DNA from: Hermodice carunculata
Taxonomy: Eukaryota > Annelida > Polychaeta > Eunicida > Amphinomidae
Length of the DNA: 64,000 bases
Direction: 5' to 3'
Assembly (NCBI GenBank): GCA_964020975.1
Contig: CAXHWN010002684.1
Location: 146,501-210,500, forward strand
The position numbers were made by a program, and so were the translations under genes. The notes below the pieces were generated by a model that saw only the letters and a program-made list of their open reading frames with translations, was not told the origin of the DNA and did not search any database. Positions 27,366-38,344 of this stretch are shown piece after piece. Within the stretch, counting starts at the first letter, position 1. Each line of letters opens with the position of its first letter.

Positions 27366-27600
27366 AGTCGGCTATTTGGCATAATGGCTAGCACAGTGTA
27401 TGTTAGAAGTATGGGTGGCGCGTTCAATTCAAAATGCATATTGAACTGTAGAAGGAATTTTTTGTCTTTTCTTGGCTTCCAATATTTATTAATTAATAAA
27501 TTGATTTATTTTCTTAATTTATTGATTGATTGATTTATTTATTCAATTATTGTAATCCTTTATTTATTTATTTACTGCCATCACACAAGAATTCGGTTAT
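27366..27600 (+). repeat. Probable tRNA-derived SINE
   Basis: TGGCATAATGG at 27,377 fits the polymerase III A box (TRGCNNARYGG). CGTTCAATTCA at 27,420 resembles the B box (GGTTCRANYCC), 43 bp downstream. The tail runs into TTTA/ATTT-rich repeats. No intact tRNA cloverleaf is claimed. Confidence 0.5.
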
Positions 27601-27705
27601 CATACTATGGAGAATGTACCTTCAACAAAATGACTGTCATCCTCATTATATTTTTTGTTAGATCTAGTTGCTGCATTTTATTTTTCCAAAAAATGGGTGT
27701 GCAAT

Positions 27706-27815
<110 letters not shown>

Positions 27816-27989
27816 GCACATTCTCTTTAAATCAAAATAAACCTAATTAAATTGCTGAAAAAACGGATGTATGTTGTTTTCGATATTGACTGAATGTTCA
27901 TAGTAATTACATGATCTTCTTAGCTCTGTGGTACAGCAGAGATTATAGCACCACGTCCAATTGTCTGCCAACTGCCCGAAAGTGTCAAG

Positions 27990-28110
27990 AACCTGTGTGG
28001 CACAATGGTTTGAGTGGATAGATTACATTCAAAAGGTGACGGCTTCAAATTTATGTGTCTGACTTCATAATAATATAAAATACTTTAATAATACGAGTTT
28101 CATTGAGCTG
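27990..28110 (+). repeat. Second probable tRNA-derived SINE head
   Basis: TGGCACAATGG at 27,998 fits the A box. GCTTCAAATTT at 28,042 resembles a B box at almost the same spacing (44 bp) as the copy at 27,377. Same strand, 621 bp away, diverged. The body is short and ends before the GAAA array. Confidence 0.45.
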
Positions 28111-28131
28111 CCCAACAACGTTATAGGTGAG

Positions 28132-28162
28132 AGAAAGAAAGAAAGAAAGAAAGAAAGAAGAA

Positions 28163-28202
<40 letters not shown>

Positions 28203-28203
28203 C

Positions 28204-28254
<51 letters not shown>
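28132..28254. repeat. (GAAA)n microsatellite
   Basis: Purine tetranucleotide array with a GACA interruption at 28,201. Confidence 0.97.
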
Positions 28255-29720
28255 AGCTGTGACCCATAGTAGAAACAGCAGATGCTGTGCTGTATGGACG
28301 GGTTAAAATATAAACGATATTAACAAAAAGTTAATACCTGTAGTTTTGAAATTATATTGATACTTGATTAGTCATATTGGAAGACGTTATTAGTCTTATT
28401 GGAAGAATTTGTAGTATAATACAGAGTACGCTTTAATTCATTTCATGATCAACTTGATTATGACCGTGTTGAAGTCTCACATTTATATTTCTGTTAACCC
28501 ACTCCCACCCAAATGGATAAAACGTTTTGAAGTACATTAATATTCATTACATAATATACACGTAGAATAAAATGTCAGATATGAGAGGAATGAAAAAATA
28601 GTAATTTTGTGAATAAATGGCTAAAATATCCTTTTCATTATGAAAAAAGCAGCTTTGCATTTTACTTACTGGAGAGGTTATAGTTCCCGATCTAATGCAA
28701 ATGACCTTATCCTTAAATATCCAGATATGTAAAGAGTGTCAGACTCTGACGTTAGTAAACGCCTTAATCGGATCCTACCGATCAAAATTCTCACTGAAAG
28801 TTCAGTTATGAGGTGCTTCAAATATTGCAATTGACCCAAACAACTGTTCCCAAAAGTAAGGTAGCTTTAAGTTGAAGCAGCTTTATTTTTTCTTCATAAT
28901 AAGTAATAATACCAGACATTTTAAGATTTTCAAAATAATTCACTTGTAGAAGAAGAATCAACAAACCTTGCACACGTGCTGATCTTGGCATTTTAATCAC
29001 TACAACAATATTAATTTATTTTGATATTTTCTAAAAAACACACAAAAATAAAAAACTGAACTTAATGATCAAAAAAAGGATATTTTTAAGTAACTTCAGC
29101 AGTTTTTATTTGGGGGGGGGGGGGATTGTCCATGTTTAAACCTAAAGCTACCTAGTTCTTGTGAGGCGCTAGTATCGTCAAATCAAATATTTTGGGCATC
29201 TCATCCTGAAATTACAGCAAGTATTACGACCTGTCGGGTCCAATTCAGGTGGTAACTAACGCTGTCAGGCACGCTGTACAAGCCGCCAGACTCCTAGTGA
29301 GTTTTGTAAGTTTGGTGACACACATGTTAACCATACCTGGGTCTTAAGAGTCTTTCTGTGTTGAATTTAAGACCGGGCAAGTATCCTGCTTGACTCGGTG
29401 CAATATGCTAAATATGATAATAGGAAACCATGTCATTATACAAATTACGATTTTCATTGGACACTTAACATCATTTTAAACATGCTTTTGTTTGAAAGTG
29501 CAAGAAACGGGATTGAGAAATACGCGAAACTTCTGGTAATTCTGTCCCCAAGCATCACATATCAACAAGTAATTGAATGCAAAATGAAATTCAGTTTTGA
29601 TTAACATAGAAGTGCAATACAGAATAAAAATTAAAGGCTTGTCATTCGCGAAAAAATGTAAGTACCCGTCGATAACAGTCCTTTTAATTGTAATAAAACA
29701 AAAATTGGGGAACAGTCATT
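28255..29720. other. No recognised gene
   Basis: AT-rich unique-looking sequence with a 13 bp poly(G) run at 29,112. No motif-bearing frame. Confidence 0.45.
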
Positions 29721-29723
29721 CAA

Positions 29724-29735
29724 TAAATAAGCAAA

Positions 29736-29778
<43 letters not shown>

Positions 29779-30096
29779 ATGAATAAATAAATAGATAAAT
29801 AAACAAATAAATAAATAAACAAACAAATGAATAAATAAATCAATACATAAATAAATAAATAAATAAATGAATGAATGAATGAATATATAAATAAATAAAA
29901 TAAATAAACAAACAAATAAATAAGTAACGAGATGAGTGAATAAACAATCAAACAAGAAGATAAATAAATAAATAAATAAAGAAAGAGATAAGTGAATAAA
30001 CAATCAAACAAGCAAATAAATGAATAAATAAATAAATGAAAAAGTAAATCAAAAAATTAACAAATAAATAAATAAATAACAAAAATAAATAAAAAA
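29724..30096. repeat. (AAAT)n microsatellite, imperfect
   Basis: About 370 bp of AAAT/AAAC/GAAT units with substitutions, an older array than the perfect ones nearby. Confidence 0.95.
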
Positions 30097-30702
30097 AATT
30101 ATAGATCTGCCATGACACACTTAATTTTGCATTTTCGTCAAAAACCTTTGGACTGGATAATGAATGTTTCCATCATAGTTAAATATGTGGAGACTTCTTC
30201 CACTTTGCATAAAATGTGTCGTCTACAGATAAAAGTAAGTGGTCACTGATTTTTTGGTGTGTAAAAAAATGATAAAAATAACTTCCTTTTGTCCAGAGTA
30301 AAAATATTAATTAACAGTAACAAACATTCAAGCATTTATATTAATTAACAAACATTCAAGCAGGTACATGGGCATAACTGTGGTGGGGCAGTATATTACA
30401 ATCGAGATTGAGATGTAAATTGTATATTAATTAATATTAAGTTCGCCATATGTTTTTCAAACAATAATCAAGCAGGAATATGTTTTTGGTAAATGTAGAC
30501 ATAAACGAAATGCAAAAGTACATTCTTCTTGTTTTCTACAATGGGTGAAAATGAGAGGTTCCAAATCGTTTGGCGTTTCTCGTTTCATTTCGCACTATTT
30601 CGTCATATGCATTCTTTCTCGCTCGTTTCCGTGAAAACTATGAAGCAGACCTTATTAGACATGTGAGCTAGGTGTCATGTACCAGTATCGTGGACAGCTG
30701 AC

Positions 30703-30890
30703 AGATAGCAAGTACTGTGGGTATGCAACTCACTGGAAAGAGCGGTCCTGGCGATAGGCAAGTAGGGAGTGAGGCGACCCCATAGGAGTAAGTCGAGAGA
30801 TAGCAAGTGATGTGGGAATGCAAGTAACTGCCACCAGTACACTTGCCAACGGCGCAAGCATGGAGTGAGGCGACCCAGGATAGGTGGGGA
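30703..30890. repeat. Tandem duplication, 95 bp period
   Basis: AGATAGCAAGTACTGTGGGT at 30,703 recurs as AGATAGCAAGTGATGTGGGA at 30,798. Both units end with GGAGTGAGGCGACCC. It lies about 200 bp from the DIRS-like fossil and may be part of its terminal or internal repeats, which is inference. Confidence 0.8.
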
Positions 30891-31072
30891 AGGGGGGGGG
30901 GGCGTAGATGTTAGAGCATGCAGAAAACTAGTTACTATCAATGATCATAATAAGTAAAGGGACATCAGGTAATATGCCTATAAATTTCACATACATATTA
31001 AAATACATCATGGTTAAAATTACAGTAAACACTATTGTTTGTATACAGACAATAGCTAGGCACAATTAACGA

Positions 31073-31513
31073 TTATGAAAGTGTTGAATTAGGATCGGCG
31101 AGTGTACTCGGAACCGAGGCCATAGCAAGATGAAGAACACCAATTGACAATTTATTACAGTGTAGGCTAGGATCGGTGAGTGTACTCTGAGCCAAAGTGA
31201 TGGCAAGATGAGGAATATCAATATACGACCTACAGCAATCACTGGTCCAACGTCCCATACTAGCTATGATGTGATCTGGAACTTGGGCAGCAGAGACAGA
31301 AGTAGCCATGAATACTTGCGTATTACTATACTCGTCATTCAGAAACATAGAAATACCGTTCCATTTCTGTAAAATATCTAACTTCGTGTCTAATTCAGCT
31401 CGACTAAATGCATCTAAGACAACATAATTCCATAACCATTTTGCTGACTTTGCTGTTTCCAGGAGCCTTGCAATGAAGGCCCCGCCTACTGGTATAACTC
31501 TACTGCGACACAC
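31073..31513 (-). mobile_element. DIRS-like tyrosine-recombinase retrotransposon fossil
   Basis: The minus strand encodes two regions known from DIRS elements: an RNase H-proximal region (GAFIARLLETAK, LDILQKWNGISMFLNDE) and a tyrosine-recombinase carboxy end (VPDHIIASMGRWTSDC followed by Y). The element is partial and broken. A 78 bp tandem duplication (starts at 31,091 and 31,169) lies at its recombinase-side end. It is old, judging by its fragmentary state. A Crypton relative is a less likely alternative because of the RNase H-side region. Confidence 0.6.
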
Positions 31514-31551
31514 AGATGGCCTAAAAGACTGCGCAATTTACGCTTTGAACA

Positions 31552-31682
<131 letters not shown>

Positions 31683-32003
31683 TGATCTAATATACACAGA
31701 AGATATTAGGTATATCCACTCGTTAAGTTGTGAAAAAAATGCCGCAATTAGCGTTTGCAAAACTTGGGTGATTTTCCACGACATGCAGTGTTACGTTCAC
31801 ACACCAGTTACTCTCACCCAACGTCAAATTGTCGGCAAAACTGCGAAATATTTCTCTCTTCATGATGAGATCGGAGGATACTTGTGTACAACTGTTAAAC
31901 AACTCGCCTGATTTTCATATTTGAAAGGAAATCAATACAACTAGCTCTCTTGTATCATTGTTACTAACGGTGATGATGATGATGAAGATTATTATATTTT
32001 CAG

Positions 32004-32065
32004 CATGAAAATTGCAGACCATTTTTCTTCCACATACACGATGGTGACAAGTGAAGAAAAAACAG
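32004..32065 (+). CDS. Stalk exon of a putative single-pass membrane protein
   Basis: The acceptor TTATTATATTTTCAG precedes a 62 bp exon ending AAAACAG, with donor GTAAAA. It is made of one base, 20 codons and one base, and encodes KIADHFSSTYTMVTSEEKT-like residues that would lie outside the membrane. It ends in phase 1, and its last G plus the AA opening the next exon gives Glu, so it joins in frame with the transmembrane exon. Its own upstream partner (ending in phase 2) was not found. Small size makes this the least certain of the four exons. Confidence 0.4.
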
Positions 32066-33024
32066 GTAAAATTTGACATCATAGTTCAAACTGACTGATA
32101 CATGGAATGACAAACTAATTACATATGATATTTTAAAATGTTCTATCTTCTTTCCTCAAGACCATATTTTCTATAATATTACTGCCACCTTGAGTTGACA
32201 TCGAGGTATTATTTCAAAAGGTCGAATCATGAATATGAGATTGGAAATATCTAGGTACTCCGGGTCAATATGAGGAAAAGTTTTAAAATCGTTTCGGATG
32301 ACACAGTTTTCAATTTTCGTCTCTTTCTTCACAATATTTATTTCGTATCAGCCACTTTTGGAGAGTGTAGCGATAGGACATTGAACTGCTAAAGTGCCAG
32401 CGGAACCTAAAGTCAAATTACTCAAGACAAATTGCTCTCAATTATAATAAGGATGCTAGATGTATATGCCTTCAGAAAAGACCTTTCATTTAACTACCAG
32501 CACTACTTTAGTTCCAGAGAATGTAATCGTAGGGTCAACGGTTTTCCCTGACGCACATTGGGTACAATTACCCAACGCGCCGAGAAAAGCTACTGACTAA
32601 GTTAAAAAATTGCCACTTAAAGAGATTACGAAGGAAAGCCTGAAGAATCAGTTTTATCTTTTAAGGTTGCTCATAGTCAAATTAAACGGGCGAAGAGACA
32701 CCCTTTTTGTATATTCCAGTTAGCCTATAATTCACTTTAACCAAGATATAAGCCAATATGTGAGATTGCATCTATTCTAAAGTAATTTATTTTCCATAGA
32801 GTTTTCTAGGGATAAAAAGGTGTACAGTTTCTAAACTAATGTGGACTAGTGGTGACCAATGAAGAAGTAACGCAACGAATGACCGCAAACAGTGGTCGAG
32901 AAGTTGTTGATACAGGACCATGCAATTTACTAAATTTTGGCTGTGTCCTGGGTGTTTTCGTCTTGTTCGTTGATGTATTCTACGTGTATCATTTCGGTAT
33001 GCACTGCAATATTTCCTGTTTCAG

Positions 33025-33177
33025 AATTTACGGGTGATGAAGATTACCCCACACTTATGCCAAGTCCAATGCCGTGGGTTTTCTCGATCGACATCACGTT
33101 ACTGACTTTAGTATCGATAAACATTTTATTAATTTCCATTATTCTGCTGTGTAGAAAAAAGGTTATGAGGGATAAAG
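33025..33177 (+). CDS. Transmembrane exon of a putative receptor
   Basis: Bounded by the acceptor ATTTCCTGTTTCAG and the donor GATAAAG followed by GTATGT, this 153 bp exon is phase 1 at both ends. It encodes TGDEDYPTLMPSPMPW, then a hydrophobic helix LLTLVSINILLISIILLC of typical length, then a basic stop-transfer RKKVMRDK. This is the layout of a type I single-pass membrane protein: extracellular stalk, helix, cytoplasmic start. The downstream phase-1 exon at 41,876 supplies the tail. No family can be named from the helix alone. The following 8.7 kb intron contains LINE C and an inverted repeat pair. Confidence 0.6.
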
Positions 33178-33606
33178 GTATGTAGTCATATCGCATTGAC
33201 ATATTTTCTTTTTTTTTTTTCTTGTATCCCTTGAAGGTGATGTGTTAGATACTATTAAGCATCTGCGATTTAAATATAAAAGGGCGGTTCATGGATAATA
33301 ATAATAATAATAATAAATATCCATGTTAACAATAGTATCATGTTTTGAAATACTGAACAAAATTCTTCAGAAACGGTACTTGCAACATTAACAGATATGC
33401 GGAGAAAAAGAGTTATTCACGAATTATGGATATACTCCCGCGAAACGACATCGACATAAAATATGAAGAAAAGCATATGAGTCAAATGAAATAGGTTCAG
33501 TGATAGATTTATTGTAAATATCATGCTCCAGCTGAATATTTAGCTCAGTTTGGTGAACACATGTAAACGCCTGCAAACGCGGTCAGCTGTGCACGTGCAC
33601 GGCAAG

Positions 33607-33985
33607 CCAACAGGGCCATATATCACAGGTCTTACGCGTTGCCGAGCCTTCACTACGCATAGTCCAGCCAACTCCTCAGATTTCACTCTTCACTACGCGT
33701 TGCCGAGAATATGTTTTTCACAACGCGTATTCGAGATTTGGCGACACGTAGTGGAGCAACTTATGGCCTCTTTTACCTGAGGACAAGCAAACCAAACATT
33801 CACGTCCTTACAAGCATTACTGATATTAAAAGAACCAATCAAATTAATGTTTATAGAAGGCGTTGCGGAAACATGAAATTCTCTACAACGCGTCGAGGTA
33901 GCCAATCGAATAGGAGTCTCTACAACGCGTAGTCGAGACTCGAAATTGCCCACAATGTGTTGCCGAGACAGTCAATCAAATAAAT
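33607..33985. repeat. CTACGCGT palindromic repeat, copy 1
   Basis: A locally GC-richer block carries about eight variants of CTACGCGTTGCCGAG or its complement-like partner ACGCGTAGTCGAG, among them at 33,632, 33,691, 33,720, 33,884 and 33,921. Its left boundary CCAACAGGGCCATA (33,607-33,620) occurs in inverted orientation at the right boundary of copy 2 (39,969-39,982). Confidence 0.75.
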
Positions 33986-34513
33986 GCTCGCGGCACAGCG
34001 CATGCGCCATTTTTGACGCGCAGTGCATTGTGGGCTTATTTGTCATATGCGAACGGTCATGGCATAACTGTGATACCTGTGTCGGCTATGAAATTACACA
34101 GGTAGCCATGAGAAGTTTAATGTGTTATTTGGCTGTATGCTTTACAAATTATTCCTGAGACAAACAACGTAAATTTTATCCCTTGCCAACAAATAAAAAC
34201 TGGGAAAACAATCGATAAGAAGAATTACCTGTCCTGGAAAGGACTGAAAATTGTGTAAATTGGTGCTCATGATCCCCGGACATTCCAGGACTGAAAATTG
34301 TGTAAATTCGTGCCCATGACCTCGTCATACTACGTTTGCCGTGTAGCTTTGAATGATGACATTTGCACATTGCGATCAGTCTATATAGTTTACTTTAAAT
34401 ATATCCATTCCAACTGGGTAACCCTATCATCTGAATCATTTTCCTTCAGGAACCAAATCCTATTGCGTGTTTTGCAACCAACGTGTAAACACTATGGCCA
34501 ATGATATAAGAAC

Positions 34514-34585
34514 ATGGATGGATGGATGGATGGATGGATAGATAAACAGACAGACAGACATGCAGGTCAGTAGATGAACGAGCGA

Positions 34586-34645
<60 letters not shown>

Positions 34646-34683
34646 AAAAAGAAAGAAGAAAGAAAGCAAAAAAGGAAGAAAGA
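34514..34683. repeat. (GGAT)n, (GACA)n and (GAAA)n cluster
   Basis: GGAT units to about 34,540, GACA units to about 34,561, then GAAA units from 34,582 to 34,683. Confidence 0.95.
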
Positions 34684-34859
34684 AATATGCTCCCTAAAAT
34701 AATAAATTTTCTTTGCTTTATTACTGATATTTCAAAGATAAATCCATGTAGTTTTGAGCAAAGTTTTTTCAAACTATAACATTCTTCTACAAACTTTGAT
34801 TTGGAATAATCCGAGTCAGACATGAAAATAGGAAATGCTCACCTTTCATTACGCAATGT

Positions 34860-35440
34860 GATACATGAAAACCGGGACGTGTTCATCTGCAGCAGAAATT
34901 AATCAGATTGGTAAGCTGAGACTTTACTCTTCCACCTTAGTCATATTCAGCTCGACAACCCATGTTATTAGTCATCTAGAAGTACTGTTGGACCATCCTG
35001 CAGAAATACATATCTTTAAACCTATGCGGTGAGTTTTCTTAATCATAGCCGAAAAAACGGGCAAAAGATTCCATTTTTGACATGTCACTCAAATATTCAT
35101 TTTAACATTTAAAACTACAGATATTTTTACCATGCGTCTTCAACTAAAAGCCCGTATGTTGTTTCTTGGCGTGTTGTTTTCACAAGTAGTTTTTTTAAAG
35201 CAACCAGTACTTGTGCTAATCTCGTAAACTCTTTCATAGCTTAAGCACTGGGTGATTAATTTTGTGCAAACATCGTTTACACAAAGAAAGGCTAAGTGCT
35301 TAACACGTACTAATGGTTTCAGAGAGCACAGTTTGAAGACTTAGGAACCAAATTCCATATCGCTAACACGTTATATTCCCATTTTAATTCGGTATATTTA
35401 GGGTAATTTTGGAAATAAAAAGAATTACTAAAATAATATA
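34860..35440. other. No recognised feature
   Basis: Intronic AT-rich sequence between the microsatellite cluster and the 3' flank of LINE C. Confidence 0.45.
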
Positions 35441-35554
35441 CAATCATTATAATTGTCTTTGGCGCGCCACTTGTCTGCCGTGGTCCTGAAAAGGAGGCCA
35501 AGAAATCAACACCTATCCCACAATCGCATCTTGCGCTCGGCATGCCCACAGTCC

Positions 35555-35601
35555 CTGTCTATGTTGCCATAGACAGAGCCGTGGGAGCCCTTATAAGGGC
35601 T
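35555..35601 (-). other. Two adjacent hairpins in the LINE C 3' UTR
   Basis: Read in the element sense, AGCCCTTATAAGGGCT (35,601-35,586) is a perfect 16 bp palindrome. It is followed nine bases later by CTGTCTATG-GCAA-CATAGACAG (35,576-35,555), a nine-base-pair stem with a GCAA loop of the GNRA type. 3' UTR structures like these are known to serve RT recognition in some LINEs; that role here is inference. Confidence 0.75.
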
Positions 35602-35621
35602 ACCTTCTCCCTTCCCCTCTC

Positions 35622-38144
35622 TCAGTTTCCTACTCTGGCTTCAGACTCCCTCAAACCTAACACGTTATTTCTCCTTTCCCAGCACTTCACCAGAAAGCCC
35701 TTAACTAGCTCAATCCCTACTCCACTTCCTGGCATCTCTCTTTTCAACCCCAACATCCAGGCTACCCTATCACCCTCTGCCATGCTCTGAACTTGTTCTA
35801 GACTTCTACATAATTCATCCTTCTCTTTCCACCCTTCAAACAGACTATCTCTCAATCCCTGATACTCTGAACACCACACAAGAAAATGATCTATTGTCTC
35901 ATCCTTATCCTCCCTACATATCTTGCACTTCCCATCGGTCCCACTGGTCCACTTCTGTGTCCGTTTCTCAAGATTAATCACTCCTGCTCTTCCTTGAAAC
36001 AACAACTTGGAGCCCTTGCTACAATCCCAACACTTTCCTCTTACTGGTTTATCAAGCCCTCTGTATGCAATGAGTGTGCTCTTTTCCTCCACCCCTCTCT
36101 TCCATTCAACAACATGCTTCTCAGTAATCAACTTTCCCACGTACGTTTTCCACCATATCTCAATCTCATCTGGCCCCTTCAGATCATACTTCTCTGCCAA
36201 CTTATTTATATCTGTCATCCACTTTGTCTTCTCCCTAACTGCCTCAAGATACACCTTTCTGCACCATCTGTCTTCTCCTACCTCCTGCAAATAGCCCCAA
36301 TAGTTCAACTTCGACTTTGCTATTCTATCCCTGACACTTATCCATCCAAGTTCCCCTAGTACTGCTTCTGTTGCCACACATGGGGGAGCCCCTAGTATCC
36401 ACTTTCTCATCTCTCTCTGTGCCTTTTCCAACCATTCCAAGTCCTTCTCACTTATTGAAATAACATCCAGACCATACAACATTCCTGGGACTGCAACCCT
36501 CTCCCAAAGAACTCTCCCTGTAAATGCCTTATTAAAACTATTCATTGCTGTCAGCTTTATCATACCCTTTGCTCTGTTGACTTTCTGCTTAATTTTATCG
36601 ACATGGTATCGGAACATGCCCTGGCCGGTAGCCTTAATGCTCACTCCCAAATACTCATAATCATCCACTTCCCCTATTCTAATGACTTTCTCGTGTCCTT
36701 CTGGTATCTCGACCCTTCCTAACATCCACTTCTCTCCCTGTCTATGTTTCTGACCTAGAGCCATGACCTTACTCTTTTCTTCGCTGAACTCCAGCCTCCA
36801 CTTCTCCCCATATTCCCCTGCTATCTTGAGCAAATTCTGCAGTTCATCCTTTGAGTTTGCCATCAGTACAATATCGTCTGCAAAAAATAGACCTGCCAAC
36901 TTCTCATCTCCCACCTTCACACCTTTTCCACTCTCTATCAACTTATCTCCCAAATCTCGTAGATACAGTGAAAACAGTATCGGGGACAACACACATCCTT
37001 GCTTCAGCCCAATACTCAGCTCCTCTCCACCCACCTCAACTTCTCCCAAACTCAGGGTACATTTGACATCCACATAAAGTGCTCTCAAAACTTCCAAAAA
37101 CCTACCTCCAAAGCCTAATCCTTCCATCTTTGCCCACAGAGCATCTCGCCACACCCTATCGTAAGCTTTCCGGATATCCAAGATAGCCATGTACACCTTC
37201 CGTTTCTTTTTCCTTGCAATCTCTAAAATCTGGGACAAAGTAAAGATATGATCCACTACTCTCCTACCTGGCCTGAACCCATTCTGAATCTCCCCTAACA
37301 TATCTTCTCTTTCAACTATTCTTCCTAATCTCCTGTACATGATGCGTGTAAAGATTTTACCAATATTTGATGCTATTGCTATGCCTCGGCATTTATCCAA
37401 ATGCTCGACTGACCCTTTTTTCGGAATATATGCTATCTTCAGTTCCATCCATTCTCTTGGTGCTTCCCTGTTCTCTATAACCTTGTTAAACAACCAACAC
37501 ATACTTTCCCACAATTTCACTGGTCCTTTCTTAATAAACTCATTCAACACCCCATCTGGTCCAGGAGCTTTCCCAGCCTTCATATGATCCACTGCTCGCT
37601 CAACCTCCACCCTCTGGACCCTCTTACAGAGTTCCTGGTCCCACTTGTCCTCCCTAGCTTCCGACCTCACCATTGGTGGTTCCCCCACACCCCACTGTGG
37701 ATCATTCACTTCCCTCCAATGTCCCTGCAATGCATCCCTTAGGTCCTTTTCCCCTTCAACTACTCTCCCCCTATGAGACAACCTATTGATTGGAACTTTC
37801 TTTCTCCTATTGACCTGCTTCCAAAAAACCGCTGACGACTCTGCCCCACTTGACATAACCTTCCTCGTCATTTCCTCATTTTGCTTTGCCCTCCTCTCAG
37901 CCTTCATGTCATTCACTTTCTTTCTTGCCTCCATGTACTCCTCTCGAGCCAACACAATCTCCCTCTCCTCCCTCCTTTTTCTAGCCAGTCTCCATGCTCT
38001 GTTCTTTACCCTTCTATCTCCAATAGCCCCCTTTAACTCTGAATCTATGCTATACCCTTTCCTGTCACTTGGAACTCTTTTCCTACCTATCGTCTCCTTG
38101 GCAACATCAAAAATCTTTCTCCTTAAATCATCAGACATGTACAT
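35622..38144 (-). CDS. LINE C reverse transcriptase (840 codons open)
   Basis: The frame is open from above 38,300; I take Met at 38,144 (MYMSDDLRRK) as the first residue likely to belong to the element, because sequence further upstream reads through a CA microsatellite. In order: a basic linker; APGPDGVLNEFIKKG (fingers); KCRGIAIASNIGKIFTRIM; motif A LDIRKAYDRVW at about residue 322 from that Met; motif B GLKQGCVLSPILFSLYL; motif C LFFADDIVLMA with both aspartates; thumb YEYLGVSIK; and a carboxy-terminal zinc knuckle CKIC-X9-HFLVWC (CX2CX9HX4C). The endonuclease is missing. This is an APE-type or related non-LTR RT. I cannot fix the clade. No in-frame stop is present, which is unusual in this window. 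Confidence 0.9.
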   Translation of the reverse strand: MYMSDDLRRKIFDVAKETIGRKRVPSDRKGYSIDSELKGAIGDRRVKNRAWRLARKRREEREIVLAREEYMEARKKVNDMKAERRAKQNEEMTRKVMSSGAESSAVFWKQVNRRKKVPINRLSHRGRVVEGEKDLRDALQGHWREVNDPQWGVGEPPMVRSEAREDKWDQELCKRVQRVEVERAVDHMKAGKAPGPDGVLNEFIKKGPVKLWESMCWLFNKVIENREAPREWMELKIAYIPKKGSVEHLDKCRGIAIASNIGKIFTRIMYRRLGRIVEREDMLGEIQNGFRPGRRVVDHIFTLSQILEIARKKKRKVYMAILDIRKAYDRVWRDALWAKMEGLGFGGRFLEVLRALYVDVKCTLSLGEVEVGGEELSIGLKQGCVLSPILFSLYLRDLGDKLIESGKGVKVGDEKLAGLFFADDIVLMANSKDELQNLLKIAGEYGEKWRLEFSEEKSKVMALGQKHRQGEKWMLGRVEIPEGHEKVIRIGEVDDYEYLGVSIKATGQGMFRYHVDKIKQKVNRAKGMIKLTAMNSFNKAFTGRVLWERVAVPGMLYGLDVISISEKDLEWLEKAQREMRKWILGAPPCVATEAVLGELGWISVRDRIAKSKLNYWGYLQEVGEDRWCRKVYLEAVREKTKWMTDINKLAEKYDLKGPDEIEIWWKTYVGKLITEKHVVEWKRGVEEKSTLIAYRGLDKPVRGKCWDCSKGSKLLFQGRAGVINLEKRTQKWTSGTDGKCKICREDKDETIDHFLVWCSEYQGLRDSLFEGWKEKDELCRSLEQVQSMAEGDRVAWMLGLKREMPGSGVGIELVKGFLVKCWERRNNVLGLRESEARVGN

Positions 38145-38273
38145 TGCAAAGATGTTCAACACGCTTAAATGCTTAATGTTGCATCGATATCCGCCCAAGA
38201 TACGGGCTCGTATAGGTTGCCTGCTCCACAATCTCACATGTATTTTGAGAAATAAAATACGTTTAAACCAAGA

Positions 38274-38275
<2 letters not shown>

Positions 38276-38338
<63 letters not shown>

Positions 38339-38341
38339 ACA
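38276..38341. repeat. (CA)n microsatellite beside the LINE C 5' end
   Basis: About 32 CA copies. In the LINE C frame it reads through as an open (VC)n stretch. Confidence 0.97.
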
Positions 38342-38344
38342 AAT

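Larger units (their letters stand above)
35450..38144 (-). mobile_element. LINE C: 5'-truncated non-LTR retrotransposon with open RT frame
   Basis: A minus-strand element inserted antisense to the receptor gene, inside its intron. It keeps one long reverse-transcriptase frame and a 3' UTR of roughly 150 bp with two strong hairpins, but no endonuclease region, so it is 5' truncated. The 5' junction lies between 38,130 and the CA array at 38,276. No poly(A) tail or target duplication could be set by eye. The intact frame argues for recent insertion relative to LINEs B and E. Confidence 0.8.
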
